A model generated the notes under the pieces. It was not told the DNA's origin. It did no database searches and saw nothing but the letters and a program-made list of their open reading frames with translations. The position numbers and the translations under genes are program-made. Of a stretch of 64,000 nt of DNA, positions 1 to 9,866 are shown one piece after another; the stretch's first letter is position 1; every line of letters starts with the position of its first letter. The DNA is from Uranotaenia lowii (taxonomy: Eukaryota; Arthropoda; Insecta; Diptera; Culicidae): positions 51,380,490 through 51,444,489 of the forward strand of contig NC_073691.1 of NCBI RefSeq assembly GCF_029784155.1, written 5' to 3'.

Positions 1-81
1 ATCATCAAATTCTGAGAAATTGAGTTTAAGTTTTTGAAAAGCATTTTTCTCAGTGTAGGATAAAAAAATACATTTTTTTTT

Positions 82-89
82 CTAAAAAT
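82..89. repeat. 8-bp target-site duplication, left copy
   Basis: CTAAAAAT at 82-89 is repeated exactly at 5090-5097, directly outside the inverted ends of the 90-5089 element. Eight bases is the standard hAT target duplication. Confidence 0.85.
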
Positions 90-1898
90 TAGAGATGTAC
101 CGAATATTCGGTTGGCCGAATATTCGGCGCCGAATACCTTGAGCTTGAGCTTGAGCTTGCTATCAACTACGGTCCACCTGCGGCCCCACGGCCAATGGCA
201 TAATGGTTGCACTCCGTGATTGGTTCGAGATAATCAACATTGCACAATGAACCAAATGAAATGTGCTGGGATCAAGCAACACAATCTCACTGTACAGTTT
301 TGAGAACCTCCTTCTTTAATATGAACCAATAACGACGCCGGCCAAGTCCATGTAGTCGATAGGAGGAAGGGATGTGCAGCACATGTGGAAATATGTTTAG
401 CGGAGGCCGGCTGTACGCCATCCCTCCACAAATCTCCACGCTGAATGTTTGGGGAGAAGGTAATGTGGTATGGAAAATCACCTTGGTAGGCGATAAAACC
501 ACTTGAAATCTAAGCTCCTAATATTCTAAACGCCTAAGTTTCCTATTGAAACTTCTGATTAAACCTGGAGGCCATAAGGAAATGCATGATAAAAGATTGT
601 GAACTGTACGGTATGTTTTAAAGGATACAAAGGGTTGTTACTCTCTTGGTTTGTATTATTTGTGTTAAGATTAATTATTTGGAATCATTTCAAAGGATTA
701 GTACATATGCAAACCTAACATTTTATAACTTTTGCTGATTTTATAACTTTTGCTAAGTGGATTTTTATTGTCCCTAGCTAAACTCGGCCTCTTATAAAAG
801 GATGTTTTATGATGTGATTAGATCGATGAGAAATTAGTTTAAAATGATGAATGCGATTTTTTTAAAACTGCCAAATTCTTGTTATTGAAAATATAAAAGT
901 TGACCTATGAATTCATTACCTCTCTTCTCAACTCAGTTGATACGCGCGTTATTCGAATGGTTTTAAGATAAATCGATCGATGAATAAATAGATATATTGC
1001 AAATTCTAGATTTCCCGGTTTGGTCTGAAAATATATATAGCTAATAGGAAAACATCTCTAAGAAACAAGCTGAAATACTGAAACGATTTTTCTTATATAC
1101 TCGTCGACGATTAGTTAAAAATTATGCACGCACGATAAGACACTTTGATGAGCACTCTCTGAGGTACCAAATGGATATACTATTTGTTGCTCTGCTTACC
1201 CTTTAGACCGTTTAAAAACAATTTTATCAATAGCAGGGGATGAGGATGAACGGTGTTGGATGTATAGTGTAACCTTCTTAGATGTTCAACGTTGCAGATA
1301 ACTAGCTGTAAATTTCTTGAAAACATCATCAAATTCAACTATTAAAAATGTTACTAACATCCAAATAAACTAGATCCAGTGTAGTTTTGAAACAATCCTA
1401 CCGAGTTATTTATTCCGTAGAAAACACGAGTTACGTAAAAGGCTGCCATAGTTTCCAAAAATTCTTGAAAAATATTTAGGATACAAATACCATGAGAAAA
1501 TCCCAATAATTGCTGCGTCCTCTCTCCAAAAATTATCCCAAAATACCACGCTATGCTATATTTGTTTGGTTTAAAATTTGATTCAATCAATTGTTAAGGA
1601 TTGGAAAAAAGAATAAATGTTAACAAGGCAATAGAAAGTGTAGGTATAACGTATAAATGAAACTAAAAGGTATAGTAACTCAAATCAAAAAGACCAATTT
1701 ATAATCTATTTTCACCAAACCGAACAAATTTATATTTTTCTAAGGTGTTATCTAGTTCAATAAGCACCATAATTGCATTGCAATCATTTGAATTTTTTAA
1801 AGTTCTTAACATTGCAAACCTTTTTCACAACCTTGTAGCTATGCATCATTGTAAAAATAAATTTAAAAAAAAAAATAAATAAATTAAAAATCACTTAC

Positions 1899-2009
1899 CA
1901 GATGAGTTCTGCAACTTACATCAGGGTTACGGTCGAGTCTCATATCGTCCGTCAACTGTAAAATCCTTCCTTCGAGCCAGCAGCATTTATCTTGAATCAT
2001 CCATGCAAC
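1899..2009 (-). CDS. Possible coding exon, 37 codons, unknown protein
   Basis: Read on the minus strand, an acceptor with a pyrimidine-rich lead (…CTTGAGATTAG) precedes 111 bases that are open in one frame, followed at once by the donor GTAAGT (complement of 1893-1898). The translation starts VAWMIQDKCCWLEGRILQL and ends DRNPDVSCRTHL. It is in phase 0 at both edges and clearly richer in G+C than its flanks. A stop codon sits directly before the acceptor in frame, so the open stretch matches the putative exon closely. I do not recognise the protein. Oddly, it lies inside DNA that appears to be transposon-borne, so a captured host fragment or an element's own exon are both possible; chance cannot be excluded. 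Confidence 0.35.
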
Positions 2010-3073
2010 CTAATCTCAAGAAGTAAAAAAGTAAATTTGAGAATAATTGAAATTTTTGAGTTTGTCCATTTCCCTGTTTTCCCAGGTCAAGATGAAGTGG
2101 CATGAAGCCTATTAACTAATTCATTTACTCTTTGAGAACGTTGGGCAACTTACAAGAAAAGCAGTTTATAATATTTTTCATAAGATCTCGACAGAAAAGA
2201 AGAAAATTAAGTGTTTCCACGACTTCTTTCACTTAATAAAATAAGTAAACTGTGGTTTGTTTGATGACCATTTTGTGCTTTAGGTTTTATGACAAAAACA
2301 AACTATGTAAATCCTAATTTTTCCTGACCGTACACAATCGTCAAGCTATCGTCGATTGACGAATTTGAGAACAACTTTATCTACCGAACAGTAACAAGTT
2401 TAACTAGGGTTAAGGCAAATATGACTAATTTCACGATTATTGAAGCTACTGCAATTCAACGAGCAGGCGAGCCAGGTTTAGTTCTCCGTTTCTTCTTTCA
2501 TTCCTGTTCCACAATTACACATTTTTCAGCTAGCAACCATAGAATATTTTGTGCCGACTTCGCGTTCGTTCTGCTAGCCATTCAATAAACCGCACAACAC
2601 ATAAATTGAACAGCCATTCGGCAGCGATTCCATCTCTTATTCTCTTTCTTAGAATTACTGTATCTCGGGCCACACAAACTCCAGAAAGCTCAAATTTTGT
2701 GATATATCAGTGTGATAGTTGATCTATCTATCGCAGAAAATTTGATCAAAAAATATCACCAGAGTATGGAAGTTCAAAGTCGAAGTGACAGTGCGCGTGC
2801 TTCCGATTTCTATACAATTATGAACGGTACTGTACATTCGGAGGAGAAATGCGGGCGGCACTCAGTAACAGGGTAGTAGTCCGAAAAATGTGTATGTTCC
2901 CAATTCAAAGTGGGCGCTGAAATCGTTCTTTGGCTTGGCAGGAAGGACGGTAAGAATGAAGCAACTGGTAATATTTACTACCAACAAAATCCAATGACTA
3001 GTGTGTATGTATATCTCTAAGAGAATTAACAATCGATGTGGTAAAAAAATTTAATGTAAACATAGTTTTTTTA

Positions 3074-3236
3074 CTTGAATATCGAAGAGTTTAGATAATT
3101 TGCATTACTGTTATGAATTACACTTTGAAAATTACATGATGTTTTTAAACTACACATTTGAATATCGTTATGAGTGAGAACCCGACTTGTTATACTTTTT
3201 TTCATGACGTAGCTGCCAAACACATGCTCCGAGAAC
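3074..3236 (-). CDS. Possible second exon on the minus strand, unknown protein
   Basis: On the minus strand the acceptor TTTTATTGCAG (complement of 3237-3247) is followed by 54 open codons after one leading base, beginning FSEHVFGSYVMKKSITSR, up to a stop at 3071-3073. No convincing donor is visible; if this is an exon it may end soon after the first 12-15 codons, where base composition falls back to AT-rich. It lies upstream, in minus-strand order, of the segment at 1899-2009, so the two could belong to one captured gene fragment. The product is unrecognised. Confidence 0.18.
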
Positions 3237-3982
3237 CTGCAATAAAATCTTTTAAGAACATTTTAACATATTTATATTTCGTTATTCATCCCCTAACTGA
3301 AAAGTCGCAATAAATTTCAAATGAACGAATAAATTAAAAATTCAATTTGTTTTGCTATATAAATTTTCCTCCACTCAGTTATTATTTTATTTTTGCAATA
3401 TTTCAAAATTCAACGAAAGGCTTTAAACGCCTAAATGTCCTCTTACATCAATAACATAATTCATATACTATGAAAACTTGCATTCAAGTTTCCATAGAAC
3501 AAAACTAAACATAGCGAAATATAATTTTGAAATATTTCCTGCCGTGGAGTAAAAACGTCAGCAGAGTATTCAGCGTAAACAAACATGTTTTATGAAAACT
3601 TTTTGCGTAGTTTGTCCTCAAATTATAATAGAAAACTGGCTACTATCCTCATTACGCCTCGGGTTCATCTCTTTCAGGCAGAATGACGTGGTACCCCCAT
3701 CTGGGAAACATTTTTGATCTAGTCTGAACGGGGCGTAGGGCTAGCCCCGTCGAACCATTCACTAGTAAAAAAAACAAATTTCACGTTTTCAAAACACTAT
3801 TCACGAAGAACTTTACTTCTCACTGAAAAAACACTGGAAAACGAATCATTTAAACTAAACACCAATAATTTCAGACCATTATTTCGAATGAAATTTTAAA
3901 ATTGTTTTTCCTAGCTCCATCAAAAACATCCACACGGCAGTGTTCCCAAAAACTCCACCCCGAATATTCGGCGCCGAATACC

Positions 3983-5089
3983 GCCAAAAAACCGTTAAGC
4001 CGAATATTCGGCTCACCGAATAGTTGAGCTAAGTATTCGGCCGAATAGGCCGAATATCTACTACAAATCTGTAAATTTTTTAAAATTGTTTTGGATAATT
4101 TATAAAATATCCAAAAGTAATGTTGTAAAACCCACACAATCATTGAAAACTTATGGTTTCAGCAGTTATTTACGAGGAAGAATGACCTTAATGGGTTAAA
4201 TTCCTATAAAATAGGAAAAACATGGTTTCAGTAAAACATCTAAGGTGTATCCGCGTATCTTCCACTGAAGATCGTGCAGGAGATAGCTGAAAGGTATCGT
4301 TTTATACTTTGATTATAGTTTTTTAGAGAGGGATATATTCCGGCTTGCTCATAAATCAAAAAAAAAATCCAGATATGTCAAATCTGGCCGGGATGTCCGG
4401 ATATTGAATAAAACTTCCCGAGTTTTGCTCGGGTTTATTCAGATTATTTGCTAAATCAAATAATAAACTCAAATTACTCTTTAAAATTGTTTAAATTTTG
4501 TGTTCAATTTGGATTTTTCAAAAATTTCAAAATATACATAAATTTTGCCCTTTTTAATTTTATTTTTTCAAAAATCGTCCTGAATGCCTGACCGTGTGGA
4601 TACGTGTGGACGAAAGTATGGTATGCTTAAAGTTAAAGATCATCTATTTTTTCAACAACTATTTTGGAGATATCTTGCTCAAATCCGAGGTTCATCTAAT
4701 TCAATATCAGAGAAGCAATTTCAAAAAGCTCGGCATCTGTTTCGACACGATTTATCCCAGATTTCACAGGAACACGACGAGTCATCTGGTGTTTTTTCAG
4801 TTATTAATGACATTTTAAAAATCTGAAAGACCCCTACTTAAAAAATATTTTGTAGGTCCGATCATCCGATAATATCATCTGGTTGAAAATTATCGACAAA
4901 AAAGCATAAGGGGTATTAATATGGAAGAAACAGAAAGCATTTAAATAATCGCTTAAGTTTATTTTTATTAAAAAATAAATAGAATATTCAACCGAATATT
5001 CGGCCGAATATTCGTTTGGCCGAATAGTTGAAAAGGTCAATATTCGGTATTCGGCCGTTCGCCGAATACCACTGTTCGGTACATCTCTA
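3983..5089. repeat. Right part of the hAT element with CCGAATATTCGG palindromes
   Basis: Bases 3983-4060 and 4983-5089 hold several GCCGAATATTCGGC-like palindromes. The middle holds a CCGG-rich block at about 4384-4440 that resembles the blocks at 12450-12540 and 55294-55350. No gene is seen. Confidence 0.55.
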
Positions 5090-5097
5090 CTAAAAAT
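5090..5097. repeat. 8-bp target-site duplication, right copy
   Basis: CTAAAAAT, identical to 82-89. With one copy and the insert removed, the flanks join into the uninterrupted sequence seen at about 61270-61350. Confidence 0.85.
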
Positions 5098-5343
5098 ACA
5101 ATTATTTCTCCAAAACTCTTTCATGAACCACATTTGTGTAGGAATTGTAATTTTCGAGCTAAAAATGGTAATATTTTTTTTTGTCTGAAAAGCTTGGCCC
5201 TTTTCAAATGTTAGTCTAGATCATTTTTGGGAGAACTATGTACGCCAAAATGCTTTACTAGGTAAGATCTTTATGCCCACAAAGTTTCATTGAATTCTGA
5301 GGGGGTCATGCCAACTTCGTGTCGATTTGGCGTGAAATCCGTC

Positions 5344-5611
5344 AACAGAGAAAAGTGAATTTTGAATCGAAAAAAAAAAGAAAATAGAAACATGAAGTAA
5401 GTGTGTATAATAAAAACGGGAGAAGAGAAACAATAGTCACATATGGAAAACCAAGAAGAAACGAAAAATTGGAATAAAGTAGAAGGATGGAAATAATTGA
5501 CCTGAACGACAAACGAAGAAACATAAAAAATTATAAAAAATCCAATAGAAAGGAGGCTCATATTATAAAAACTTAAAACACTGCGATTTCTGTTTGGCAC
5601 TTCATTCAATA
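5344..5611. other. AT-rich spacer
   Basis: A-rich sequence between the foldback end and the next MITE. Short open frames here are low-complexity and not gene-like. Confidence 0.6.
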
Positions 5612-6075
5612 AATTTCGAAAGCGATTTTTCGATCACTCCGACGTTTCGTTGCTGTTTAGCATCATCTTCAGGGAGTTCTTAAATATTATGTATTTGATC
5701 TCAAAAACATTAACTTTCAATTTGATACTCTTACTTACAATCGGATCGTATCATGTTATGTTTGAATGCTGGTATGAATATGAGGCAGGTTGTCTATTGG
5801 TTTGCCCTATTTTCCTTATAATTTTTGTGTGCGCACTGTGGATGAACAAAAAATTAATTTTCTTCATTTGAAACTTCAAATATGAAATCTTCAATTAACA
5901 ACGTTTAAGTTTTTCGAATTTGCACAATCAACAAGGTCTGATCGTAAGTAAGTATATCAAATTGTATGTTAATATTTATGATTTGAGATGAAATATGTAA
6001 TATTTTCGAATTCACTGAAGATGACACTAAACAGCATCGAAACGTCGGAGTGATCGAAAAATTGCTGTCGAAAAT
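5612..6075. mobile_element. Palindromic MITE, about 464 bp
   Basis: The left arm contains TTTTTCGATCACTCCGACG (from 5626), TTTCG and CTGTTTAGCATCATCTTCA. The right arm carries the complement, from CTGAAGATGACACTAAACAG (about 6015) to the matching end at 6075. Inner segments also pair (ATCGGATC-side 5720-5755 with 5935-5970), so nearly the whole element can fold back. No transposase is present. Confidence 0.7.
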
Positions 6076-6427
6076 AGTTGCTTGATCTGCTCACATCCTA
6101 ATCTAATAACATCAAATAATGAATGAAAAATGTAAATTAAACAAGAAAAATTATTAAAAGTAAATTTAAAATAAAAACTGAAAAAAAATATTAAGAAAAA
6201 TTAAAAAAAATATATTAAAGAAAAATTGAAAAAAAGTTGTATTTTTCGGTTGAAAACAAATTTGAAAAAATGTGCCTCAATTTGCAACCTATTTAAAATT
6301 ATGTCAATTTTTAAATATCAAAATTTATCAGCACTGATTGCTTCTCATTATCATCGTAAGTGGCGGCAACCCCGAAACAATCGGCCATGTGCGCGCTCGG
6401 CTAAAATCCCGAGTCGGTGGGTGGTGA
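6076..6427. other. Unique AT-rich spacer
   Basis: No gene, repeat or RNA signal recognised between the palindromic MITE and the transposon. Confidence 0.5.
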
Positions 6428-6432
6428 TAAAG

Positions 6433-6455
6433 TCTGCTTCATTTAATATTGGAAC
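6433..6455 (+). repeat. Terminal inverted repeat, transposase 3' side
   Basis: A 23-bp repeat that pairs perfectly with 7709-7731. It lies about 105 bases past the transposase stop codon. Confidence 0.88.
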
Positions 6456-6561
6456 ACAAACAATTGCGTGTAGTTCAGTCATTTATTAACGAATTCATAA
6501 TTTGTTTTTCATACAAATGTAGCATTTTCTTTACTCTTTCATAAAAAAAAAATTAAAAAAA

Positions 6562-7572
6562 TTATTCATTGCTGTTTCGAAGAAATTCTCGTACTTTTCC
6601 CGTAATACGGCACATTAGGCGGCGCACACCCTTTTCGTCCACCGTTTTGGCGATTTGATTCCACCAGTTCTTCATCTGAGTCATGTTCCTAACAAGTTTT
6701 CCCTTTGCCTTAAGCCTCCGCTTCGTGATTGACCAGTATTTCTCTATCGGCCGGAACTGGGGGCAGTTTGGGGGGTTGAGGTCCTTCGGTATTACGCTGA
6801 CCCCGTTCGTTGCGTACCATTCCATAACCGTTTTGCTATAATGGCAGCTTGCGAGGTCCGGCCAAAACATTACTGGACGGTCGTGGGCACGAATAAACGG
6901 CAGAATCCGTTTCTGTAGGCACTCTTTTTTGTAGACTTCTGATGTCATTGTCTTGTCAGTGAGAAAGACTTTGGTTTTCTGTCCACAACTGCATATCCCC
7001 TGCCAAATCATGTACTTGCGGGCGAATTTATCCGCAAACACGAACTTAAATTTTGCAGGTACATCCCCCCGAGCCGTCGCCAAATAAAATTTTTGACCTG
7101 GGATTTGCCCAAAGTCCGCCTTCACGTAGGTCTCATCGTCCATCAGAATACATCCGTCGAACTTGGTCAGCACTTGGTCGTACAGCTTTCGAGCACGGAT
7201 TCTGGCCACATTGTACTGCATCAGCGTCCGATTTGGCTGTTTGCTGGCTCGGAATGACCTTATTCCTTCCCGGATACGAATTCGTCGCACCGTACTGTGA
7301 GCGGCCTGGAACTTATTGGCCAAATCGCGGTCTGAAAGATTGGGATTCCTCTTGACGGCCTTGATGACTTTCCCACGCAGTTTCCGGTCGACAGTTCCAC
7401 TCCGACGCTTCGAATGCGGCTTCCGAGCCGTCGTCAATGTTTCCTTGTACTGCTTGATAACACGCCATACGGTATTTCTGGGCATTTTAAGCTGTTTAGC
7501 TAGCTTCGATGCCGACAACAATGGATTTTCAAGAAAACTGTGCACAATTTGATCTCTCCGTTCGGCTTCCAT
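6562..7572 (-). CDS. Tc1/mariner-superfamily transposase, D,D37E
   Basis: This 336-residue protein should bind the element's inverted repeats and catalyse cut-and-paste transposition into TA sites in the nucleus. Residues about 1-45 form a first helix-turn-helix (…ASKLAKQLKMPRNTVWRVIK). A basic linker at about 50-60 (KPHSKRRSGT) resembles the AT-hook-like linker of the family, and a second helix-turn-helix covers about 62-105. The catalytic domain shows D146 in LMDDETYV, D239 in FWPDLASCH and E277 in RPIEKYW. There are 37 residues between the last two, giving D,D37E, the signature of the ITmD37E family known from mosquitoes. The length fits the family, the frame has no stops or frameshifts, all three catalytic residues are present, and the ATG at 7572 gives a full N-terminal helix-turn-helix. 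It is the only protein-coding gene in the window that I recognise. Whether it is active is inference. Confidence 0.95.
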   Translation of the reverse strand: MEAERRDQIVHSFLENPLLSASKLAKQLKMPRNTVWRVIKQYKETLTTARKPHSKRRSGTVDRKLRGKVIKAVKRNPNLSDRDLANKFQAAHSTVRRIRIREGIRSFRASKQPNRTLMQYNVARIRARKLYDQVLTKFDGCILMDDETYVKADFGQIPGQKFYLATARGDVPAKFKFVFADKFARKYMIWQGICSCGQKTKVFLTDKTMTSEVYKKECLQKRILPFIRAHDRPVMFWPDLASCHYSKTVMEWYATNGVSVIPKDLNPPNCPQFRPIEKYWSITKRRLKAKGKLVRNMTQMKNWWNQIAKTVDEKGVRRLMCRITGKVREFLRNSNE

Positions 7573-7708
7573 GGCGGTTGTTTACAAAATGCTATCGTTT
7601 GGTGTTATGACATAAATACATGGTGAAAGGTAATGAATTTCCCGACACGTGGGTGAAAAAAGTTTCCAAATCCGTCCACTAGGAGCGCCACAATGAGCAA
7701 AAGAATTT

Positions 7709-7731
7709 GTTCCAATATTAAATGAAGCAGA
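7709..7731 (-). repeat. Terminal inverted repeat, transposase 5' side
   Basis: Perfect inverted copy of 6433-6455. It lies about 137 bases upstream of the transposase start, so the promoter is probably in this interval. Confidence 0.88.
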
Positions 7732-7826
7732 TTTAGAGAAACAACAGAGAGATCAATTGTGTATCGATAGAAGATCCAGCAGCATCCAGATGGAGTTCGA
7801 TAAATACACATGCTTGTTTCGTCACG

Positions 7827-7900
7827 TCCACCGGGGTGTAATTGGCTAACGCGCCGTTGTATTGAAGCGGAAATTGCAGGTTCAAGTCCCGTCGGCGAGC
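7827..7900 (+). pseudogene. tRNA-like sequence (decayed tRNA or SINE head)
   Basis: The 74 bases fold close to a cloverleaf. The D stem is GTGT/ACGC with loop AATTGGCTA. The anticodon stem is CCGTT/AGCGG with a 7-base loop whose anticodon position reads ATT. The T arm is GCAGG-TTCAAGT-CCCGT with one mismatch and contains a good B box (GGTTCAAGTCC). The acceptor stem pairs only 5 of 7 bases and position 8 is not T, so this is not a sound tRNA gene. A tRNA-derived SINE head or a tRNA pseudogene fits best. No intron or T-rich terminator was confirmed. Confidence 0.5.
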
Positions 7901-9205
7901 CGTTGTATCTTTTTCGGAACAATTCATGATATTTACGGCTTACGTTCTTTCTTCCTTTAATATCTCATGCTTCCCTAATCTCCATCTCCATTGGAAATAT
8001 CTAAATTGTTTTATTTTTCTATGGTTTTTCATCCTAAAATTAAAACGAAAGAATCAGGTTGCAGTTTTAAAAAAGACTCGTTTCCAGCCGTTAAAATCCC
8101 CATTCCTAAATCCACAAGTGCATTTTCATCTTTATTTTTTTTTGGCAAACAACAAAATCTCGTTGAATCACTTTCTAGTTTGTTCGTTACGGATCGAATT
8201 TCGCTACCCAGTTCCCACAGCATATTGCATTGCTGCTCGACTCAAAACGGACGGACCACCGATCGATTTGCCAAATCAATTCTCTCCCAAAACAAACATT
8301 CAACATCCGGAACAGACCAATTCGTGACGCCCAACCCGAATTTGAAAATTCGAATAAAGAAAAAAACAGGCGTAACTCGACCGGATTACAAGTGCCCACA
8401 TTACCAGCTGCTGGAAATCGACACTTTTAGGCACGGCTGCTGCTGCTCGTTTTCTTCTTGGTTGGGGGGCATCGACTGGCATCACAAACTAGTAACTAAC
8501 TAACTAATAAAACAAACCCCGCGGAAACCATCGGAGGGATTCGATTGGAGAGAGGTAACAGTCCGAAAGTGCCGCTCGAATGGGCTTTCCCCCTCGACGT
8601 CTTCCGAGCGTGGCGAAGCAGATTTGCAACAATCTCACATTTGTTTATTTGTTAGTGTTACCGATTTCTTCAAACAGTGCAGTTTACAAAGTGGGTACTG
8701 GAAGCTCGAAACCGTTCAAGTGGAACTCCGGGCAGCTGCAGCCCGTCTTTTTTTTGTAAAATGTTGAGCAGAAAACGCGAATAGTTGCAGATTTTTTTGC
8801 AGCTCTCATCCTAATAAGTTGCCGGCATCGAGTGCGTTGATCCAGATTTTAGGTTTGCATTTAGCTCAGACTGAAAAACCGTTTCGATTGCATTCAAATG
8901 CAGATGAGGCGTTCTTCATCTCCATTTTTAATTTTTTTTTTTTTTTTGCTCCATTCATGAACACATGTAGCAATACGCAAGAAATGCATTCCAGCTCGAA
9001 TTACCAGTGCACGTGCAGTCTTCTTTCGTTCTTTTGAAAGCGATTCGTAAAATGTAATTTAAACCTAAACCTTGTATTATGTGTTTTTTTTTTTTCGAAG
9101 TTAGTACTCTTCAAAGGACCAGGTAACGGCGATGAAGTTCGTTCGTTTATTCCAACCGGTCCATTTGCATTGCACAAAAAAAGGATAAGCTCTTTCGGTG
9201 GAGAA
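7901..9205. other. GC-richer unique sequence without a recognised gene
   Basis: Bases 8170-8800 are noticeably less AT-rich and non-repetitive, with overlapping short frames on both strands but no protein I recognise. It could hold a regulatory region or a non-coding exon; nothing in it is decisive. Confidence 0.4.
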
Positions 9206-9409
9206 CTACATTTCCTTTTTCATTTTCTTCAGATCAGTTTTTAGTTCCAAAGGGATCTCGCGTTTTCCCATCAGTAGCAAGACGAATGCAGCCGGTACAT
9301 TTCGCCAGAGATCCTTTAGCTCATGGATGGGTATTGTGGATGTGCCAGAGCTGAATTGCGAAATGGAATGCAAATGGTTTGGTTCGTTTGTTTGTAACGC
9401 GAAACCCAT
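9206..9409 (-). CDS. Small open frame of 67 codons, doubtful
   Basis: An ATG-started minus-strand frame (MGFALQTNEPNHLH… ending DLKKMKKEM) in locally GC-richer DNA. The C-terminal half is helical and basic (HELKDLWRNV, then LLLMGKREIPLEL). An AATAAA-type signal lies about 55 bases past the stop on the same strand (complement of 9146-9151). I do not recognise the protein, and a competing frame on the plus strand covers the same DNA. It may be chance or the last exon of something. Confidence 0.18.
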   Translation of the reverse strand: MGFALQTNEPNHLHSISQFSSGTSTIPIHELKDLWRNVPAAFVLLLMGKREIPLELKTDLKKMKKEM

Positions 9410-9866
9410 TCCAGGTATCCTTTCGTTGGATTTTTTTTTGAGTTACCGGCATGAATCGGTTCCAGAAAAAATGGGAATGGCTTCGAGAGAAGGAATGAAA
9501 AGGATTAGGGACTGACTATGTGTTTTAGGGGTGTTCACAAGCAGGAAAGAGACTGTGTATTTGCCACTTGGAGGAAGCCTTTGATGACGGGTTGAAAATT
9601 AATAGCTGTAAATTCGAGAGTACGTGACTGTCTCTTTTTCGGCGCTGATTTCGAGAAGACGGTAAATCTAGTAAAGTTACTGGTCTGTTTTGCAGAGTCA
9701 ACTGATATTAATAACAATTTTTTTAAGGAAATAGATCTCGGTGCCAAATTTGCAATTTAATTTTTTTTTTCTTTTAACACATACCTAGTACCTCAAGGCA
9801 GTCACTTAAGTCCACCACTTTACTCACTTGTCGTGGAAGCTACCTCAAGAAGTTCCACTCAATCTA
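9410..9866. other. Unique spacer
   Basis: No gene or repeat recognised. Confidence 0.4.

Larger units (their letters stand above)
137..3960 (-). mobile_element. Retroelement-like insert nested in the hAT element
   Basis: The plus-strand left edge is a short (TTGAGC)n run followed by sequence at about 195-380 that resembles 56955-57130 (shared blocks around CTCCGTGATTG and GCCGGCCA). Both copies begin with an AGCTT-type simple repeat, which on the minus strand reads as a 3' tail, as in non-LTR retrotransposons. The 22 bases at 115-136 recur at 3961-3982, which fits a long target duplication, although that stretch is part of the palindromic hAT repeat and is therefore weaker evidence. No reverse transcriptase frame is visible. 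Two splice-bounded open segments lie inside (1899-2009 and 3074-3236). Confidence 0.5.
90..5089. mobile_element. hAT-type DNA transposon insertion, 5.0 kb composite
   Basis: The ends are 15-bp perfect inverted repeats, TAGAGATGTACCGAA at 90-104 and its complement at 5075-5089, flanked by the 8-bp duplication CTAAAAAT. Subterminal DNA is packed with palindromic CCGAATATTCGG blocks (101-136, 3960-4060, 4983-5070), a style common in hAT elements. No transposase reading frame is visible, so it would need a transposase supplied in trans. Removing the nested insert at 137-3960 leaves an element of roughly 1.15 kb. Confidence 0.8.
1..5343. mobile_element. Foldback element copy, right arm only, split by a 5-kb insertion
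   Basis: Bases 1-89 and 5098-5343 together match the right arm of the complete foldback element at 60143-61569: the same order of blocks (ATTGAGTTTAAG, CAGTGTAGGAT, then TTTGTGTAGGAATTGTAA, then GATCTTTATGCCCACAAAG) and the same end, GTGTCGATTTGGCGTGAAAT. Between 89 and 5098 the match is interrupted by inserted DNA with an exact 8-bp duplication. The left arm would lie before the window. There is no coding capacity; it is a non-autonomous element. Confidence 0.8.
6428..7735 (-). mobile_element. Complete IS630-Tc1-mariner transposon of the D,D37E type
   Basis: The element is bounded by a 23-bp perfect inverted repeat at 6433-6455 and 7709-7731 (begins TCTGCTTCATTTAATATTG) and carries one transposase gene on the minus strand. 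A TA dinucleotide lies just outside each end (6428-6429 and 7734-7735), as expected for this superfamily. The edge bases differ by one position (TAAAGTCTG against TAAATCTG), so the exact ends are uncertain by a few bases. The identical inverted repeats and open gene suggest recent insertion and possible autonomy. Confidence 0.88.

Noticed and set aside
7053..7552. Plus-strand frames of 78-100 codons
   Set aside because: They are antisense shadows of the D,D37E transposase.
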